NCBI GenBank assembly: GCA_029934735.1
Contig: JAOZLR010000108.1
Span: 1 to 8,023 of the forward strand
Direction: 5' to 3'
Origin: Bacteroidales bacterium
GTDB taxonomy: Bacteria; Bacteroidota; Bacteroidia; Bacteroidales; JAADJA01
Length of the DNA stretch: 8,023 nt
Shown here one piece after another: positions 4,980-8,023 of this stretch; positions within the stretch are counted from its first letter, which is position 1, and each line of letters opens with the position of its first letter. The translations under genes and the position numbers were made by a program. Under the pieces are notes generated by a model, which ran no database searches, was not told the origin of the DNA, and was given only the letters and a program-made list of their open reading frames with translations.

Positions 4980-6860
4980 TTATCTCATCTTAGCCCTCTC
5001 CACTTCCTCACCGGTATCAGGATTAACCACCTTAATTTCAATATTTTTACCATCAATGTTAAAAAAGACGAGGGCATATTGTGTTGAAAAGATTTCGACT
5101 GAACTGCTCCAGGGTAGTTTTTCCTGTCCGTAATAGGGAGCACCTGCCGAACCATTTGTTACCTGCCATATTGTTCTTGATATTTTCAGCTTGGAGCTAT
5201 CCCAATCATCAGGATAAATCTTTGTGTCGGCATCAATTCGCATCCGGTTATAGTTGTGTTCATCGCCACAAAGCAGAGCTATTACCTTAGAACTTTTGTT
5301 GACCATAATATCAAGAAAATCATCTCTACGCTCTATGATTCCTTTATCAACCGGCTTGCCTGCTATATAAGGCCGAATAGTATTGTTTCCGCCGTACCAC
5401 ATATCATCACCGGAATGTCCGCCATTGGGAAAAGCAGGTGTGTGAATGGTAACGAAAACATGGTCAATATTTTTGTCTTTCTCGAGTTTGGCAATTGTAT
5501 TTTTAAACCACTCCAACTGATTATCCATAATGTATCCATGGATATTTCCTCCCGATTTTGGCACCATATTTTCCGTTGGTGCATAGAAGTAGTTTGAATT
5601 GAGAACAACCATCGCAACATTGGCATAAGAATAATAGAAAACTGTTTCATCATAAGGCGGAAAGTTTGTTTTATCCGGATCAGGGTCATATATTGAGCCA
5701 TCTTCACTTTTGGGGCCATTAAGAGGGTTTACAAACATTTGGGCAAAAAGTTGCTCCGCCGATTCAGTCTCAAAAGGGAACTTGTCAATCATCACCAGTT
5801 CGCCTGCTTTATTTCTGAAGAAGAAATTCAGAGCTTCGTGGTTTCCCATTGCCACATTCATTGGCACATAATGGGCAAAAGATTCGATACTGTTTTTCCA
5901 GTTGTGATATTCAAGCGTTTGTTCATTTTTATTGTCGGAATAACCAGAAATAAGGTCACCCGTAAATTGCAGGAATTCAGCTTTGCTATTAGCTGTCATA
6001 GCAGCTACTCTTTTCATAATGTAGGAATTTGTTCCGTAAATATTTCGCTCACCACCACCCTGACCGGCACGACTATCACTTGCAAAGGCAAAAGTAAATG
6101 GCTCGCGGGAACCGGGTTTGGGTGCTGTCTTAAAAGAGAAGTTGTCAGAATAGTCACCGTATTTTACTGTGTAGGAGTATTCGGTTGATGGCTTCAATGC
6201 ATCGATTTTTATCTCGAAATTTTCACTCTGGGTTTTGTCGGTGAATGAACGTCCGTCAACAATAACATTAGCAATAGTTTCAAAATTCGTTTGAAATGAT
6301 ATTACAGCACTGTTTTCGGTAACAAGATTCACAAAAGGTCCGGAGATGATTGTTACGTCAGGTTTGAAAGGACCTCTTCCCGTAACATTTATTTTCCCGT
6401 CGTAGATTATCCTGCCTATGTTGTTAGTAATGCGGTATCCCATTCTCATCTTACCTGTTGATTCCCAATCTACAGCATCATATTTGCCAGAAAGTTTGTC
6501 TTTTATGTTTATTTCAGCAACTCCTTTTTTAATGGGTGAAGATTTTTTGAAAAAAACAGGCTGAGAGTATTTATCTTCGGGGTGAATGAAACCATAATAC
6601 AGAGTTCCTTTGAAGACTGTATCTTTGAAATCAAACAGTAAACCATTGCCAGTCCCTTCGGGTGTGATAACAATTTTGTCGTAGTGATACTTTGGTGCTG
6701 AAGGGTAGTAAATCATCTTGTCTGGCGAACCTTCCGGCTGAAATATGAGTTTCCCATCTTCCCAATGAATGTTCGAATAAACTTCGGGAATTTCTGTTTT
6801 GTTTTGACCTGATAAAAACAACCAGGTAAATGATAAAATAATGATTAGTTTAAATTTCAT
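4980..6860 (-). CDS. Secreted purple-acid-phosphatase-like metallophosphoesterase (626 aa)
   Basis: It likely hydrolyses a phosphate ester outside the cytoplasm; the substrate cannot be told from sequence. Residues 1-19 form a signal peptide (FKLIIILSFTWLFLSGQ). Residues about 25-165 form a beta-rich N-terminal region I do not recognise. Residues about 166-247 look like the fibronectin-III-like N-terminal domain of purple acid phosphatases (TENSAVISFQT, LKPSTEYSYTVKYG). The calcineurin-like catalytic domain follows, with the ordered metal-binding motifs: ASDSR (D262), FTGDL (D302), MGNHE (N340, H341), TIHTPAF (H473) and CGDEHNYNR (D533, H535). VTNGSAGAPYYGQ (567-579) is typical of the end of such domains. 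It ends with a short beta-strand region and no type IX sorting tail, so it is probably periplasmic. It starts with ATG just after the signal-peptide reading begins, is transcribed alone, and is divergent from the radical SAM gene. Confidence 0.93.
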   Translation of the reverse strand: MKFKLIIILSFTWLFLSGQNKTEIPEVYSNIHWEDGKLIFQPEGSPDKMIYYPSAPKYHYDKIVITPEGTGNGLLFDFKDTVFKGTLYYGFIHPEDKYSQPVFFKKSSPIKKGVAEINIKDKLSGKYDAVDWESTGKMRMGYRITNNIGRIIYDGKINVTGRGPFKPDVTIISGPFVNLVTENSAVISFQTNFETIANVIVDGRSFTDKTQSENFEIKIDALKPSTEYSYTVKYGDYSDNFSFKTAPKPGSREPFTFAFASDSRAGQGGGERNIYGTNSYIMKRVAAMTANSKAEFLQFTGDLISGYSDNKNEQTLEYHNWKNSIESFAHYVPMNVAMGNHEALNFFFRNKAGELVMIDKFPFETESAEQLFAQMFVNPLNGPKSEDGSIYDPDPDKTNFPPYDETVFYYSYANVAMVVLNSNYFYAPTENMVPKSGGNIHGYIMDNQLEWFKNTIAKLEKDKNIDHVFVTIHTPAFPNGGHSGDDMWYGGNNTIRPYIAGKPVDKGIIERRDDFLDIMVNKSSKVIALLCGDEHNYNRMRIDADTKIYPDDWDSSKLKISRTIWQVTNGSAGAPYYGQEKLPWSSSVEIFSTQYALVFFNIDGKNIEIKVVNPDTGEEVERAKMR

Positions 6861-6881
6861 AGCGTCTGATTTTTAATACCC

Positions 6882-6889
6882 CAAAAATA
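6882..6889 (-). promoter_or_regulatory. -7 promoter element for the metallophosphoesterase gene
   Basis: On the minus strand TATTTTTG matches TAnnTTTG and lies 21 bases upstream of the ATG at 6860, implying a leader of about 15 bases. A matching TTG -33 box is not evident. Confidence 0.45.
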
Positions 6890-6901
6890 GAGTAAATAAA
6901 C

Positions 6902-6926
6902 TATTGTAATGTTAAATTATTGTAAT
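6902..6926. repeat. Direct repeat TATTGTAAT, possible operator
   Basis: TATTGTAAT occurs at 6902-6910 and again at 6918-6926, 16 bases apart. It lies immediately upstream of the predicted -7 box of the phosphoesterase gene, where a regulator could bind. The surroundings are very AT-rich, so chance is a real alternative. Confidence 0.25.
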
Positions 6927-7047
6927 TTTTTTTGATGTGTTTTATTTCCATTTTTTGTGGGCAGGCTATGTGTGCAAACTGAGAGGAAGTGTATTGGCCT
7001 TAGCGTTAGAAGGTGTGTGTTTTATCTAAGCTATTGCCATATTTTTA

Positions 7048-7055
7048 TAATTTTG
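7048..7055 (+). promoter_or_regulatory. -7 promoter element for the radical SAM gene
   Basis: TAATTTTG matches TAnnTTTG, 17 bases before the ATG at 7073. The transcript would have a very short leader of around 10 bases. No TTG -33 box is seen at the usual spacing. Confidence 0.45.
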
Positions 7056-7072
7056 CATCCTGATGCTGAAAA

Positions 7073-8023
7073 ATGAAGAAACGTCATTACAACATACCAA
7101 TTTTTATTCCTGAGCTGGCCTGCCCTTTTCAGTGTATCTATTGTAACCAGCAGAAAATATCCGGACGGCTTAAAATTCCTTCTGAGGATGAGATTATTAA
7201 AATTATAGAGGAGCATCTCGAAACAATACCTGTTAAGGATAGTGAAGTAGAGCTTGCTTTTTTTGGAGGAAATTTTACCGGAATCGGAGTTGATGCGCAA
7301 CGTAGTTTACTAAATCTGGTAAAGCCATACTTGAAAACAGGCCGTATCGAAGGAATAAGATTATCAACCCGCCCGGACTATATTAATGAAGATATTTTGA
7401 AGATGCTGGAGGATTATGGCGTCAGGACAATTGAGATTGGAGCACAGAGTATGGATAATAAGGTGCTGGGTTTGTCAAAGCGGGGACATACTGCAAAAGA
7501 TACTGAAAAAGCAGCGGAGATGGTGCTCAAAAATGGCTTTTCTCTTGGCTTGCAAATGATGATTGGTCTGCCTGGTGATACGCTGAAAAGTGCTTTATTT
7601 ACTGCAAACAGAATTGTCGAACTTGGTGCAGATAACACCCGCATTTATCCAACTCTTGTAATCAGGGATACTGTTCTTGAAAAGATGTTTCGGGATGGAA
7701 GATTTCAGCCCTTATCACTTGAAGAAGCTGTTTTATGGTCGAAAGAGCTGTTGTTGATTTTTGAAAAAGCAGGTGTGAGGGTGATTAAACTCGGGCTTCA
7801 TCCATCAGAAGGATTATTGTCAGGAGAGGAGCTTGTTGCCGGGCCATTTCATCTCTCTTTTCGGGAATTGGTACTGACAGAAATATGGAATGATATATTG
7901 AAACCCTTGGTGTTAACACAAAGCACAAAATACAAAACACAAATAAAATCCAAAGTTCAAAACTCAAAGTTCCAAACTTCAGGGAATTCAGTTTCACTTG
8001 ACGAGTATTACAAAAATGAAATT
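7073..8023 (+). CDS. Elp3-like radical SAM protein of unknown function (3' end outside window)
   Basis: The frame is open for 317 codons from ATG 7073 to the window edge. The first residues NIPIFIPELACPFQCIYC contain the radical SAM cluster motif CxxxCxxC (C17, C21, C24). Other landmarks are AFFGGNFTG (62-70, SAM-binding Gly-rich strand), GIRLSTRPDYI (94-104), IEIGAQSMD (120-128), LSKRGH (134-139), LQMMIGLPGDT (160-170), RIYPTLVIRDT (190-200) and AGPFHLSFRELV (256-267). This order is that of the Elp3-related (COG1243-like) radical SAM proteins common in anaerobes. They lack the acetyltransferase domain of true Elp3, and their substrate is not established to my knowledge. It is a cytosolic 4Fe-4S enzyme using S-adenosylmethionine. 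After residue about 280 the sequence becomes K/Q/T/S-rich because of a CAAA-rich repeat. An ATG at 7063 is out of frame, so 7073 is the start. Confidence 0.92.
   Translation, partial: MKKRHYNIPIFIPELACPFQCIYCNQQKISGRLKIPSEDEIIKIIEEHLETIPVKDSEVELAFFGGNFTGIGVDAQRSLLNLVKPYLKTGRIEGIRLSTRPDYINEDILKMLEDYGVRTIEIGAQSMDNKVLGLSKRGHTAKDTEKAAEMVLKNGFSLGLQMMIGLPGDTLKSALFTANRIVELGADNTRIYPTLVIRDTVLEKMFRDGRFQPLSLEEAVLWSKELLLIFEKAGVRVIKLGLHPSEGLLSGEELVAGPFHLSFRELVLTEIWNDILKPLVLTQSTKYKTQIKSKVQNSKFQTSGNSVSLDEYYKNEI
7917..7980 (+). repeat. CAAA-rich low-complexity repeat inside the radical SAM gene
   Basis: These 64 bases consist of short variants of CAAA, ACAAAA, TCCAAA and TTCAAA, with only three G on this strand. 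They encode the K/Q/T/S-rich residues about 282-303 in frame. Similar CCAAA/TCAAA strings are common as dispersed intergenic repeats in some Bacteroidota (recalled, not searched). The repeat sits just after the conserved AGPFH...ELV segment. Confidence 0.65.

Noticed and set aside
5363..5719. 118-residue minus-strand open frame in a second frame
   Set aside because: It overlaps the catalytic part of the phosphoesterase, whose metal motifs are all in the other frame.
5081..6188. Plus-strand open frames of 69, 113 and 149 residues
   Set aside because: All are antisense shadows of the phosphoesterase gene.
7031..7997. Minus-strand open frames at 7031-7300, 7414-7644 and 7785-7997
   Set aside because: Antisense to the radical SAM gene. 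The last one only looks like a membrane peptide because it reads the CAAA repeat in reverse.

Overview
The window looks like a chromosomal segment from a member of the Bacteroidota, probably an environmental Bacteroidales/Marinilabiliales-type organism (inference). The support is: TAnnTTTG-type -7 promoter elements, almost no Shine-Dalgarno sequences, many exported proteins with signal peptides ending in SQ/AQ, a remnant of a type IX secretion C-terminal sorting domain, an AT-rich composition, and a CAAA-rich dispersed-type repeat. No rRNA, tRNA, CRISPR array or intact mobile element was seen.

Left half (1-4387, all minus strand): a cluster of four genes, each for an exported protein. In transcription order they are a coiled-coil lipoprotein (4387-3734), a small periplasmic protein 5 bases later (3728-3150), an uncharacterised 284-residue exported protein (3077-2223), and a large leucine-rich-repeat (LRR) protein (2226 to beyond base 1) whose GTG start overlaps the preceding TGA stop. 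A TAACTTTG promoter lies upstream of the first gene, and a hairpin sits in the only sizeable gap. The lipoprotein, the small protein and the N-terminal part of the LRR protein seem to share a distantly related small domain, so the cluster may encode parts of one envelope complex. None of the four has a function I can name. The LRR protein is the most striking: LRR blocks separated by a tryptophan-rich linker that recurs with an exact 159-residue (477-base) period.

Middle (4388-4979): about 590 bases without an intact gene. It holds the promoter of the minus-strand cluster, a frameshifted fragment of a type IX sorting domain on the plus strand, and an island of palindromes and short direct repeats resembling REP-like elements.

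Right half: a complete secreted purple-acid-phosphatase-like metallophosphoesterase (6860-4980, minus) is divergent from an Elp3-like radical SAM protein (7073 to beyond 8023, plus). They share a 212-base promoter region. The radical SAM gene carries an in-frame low-complexity CAAA-rich repeat just after its conserved core.
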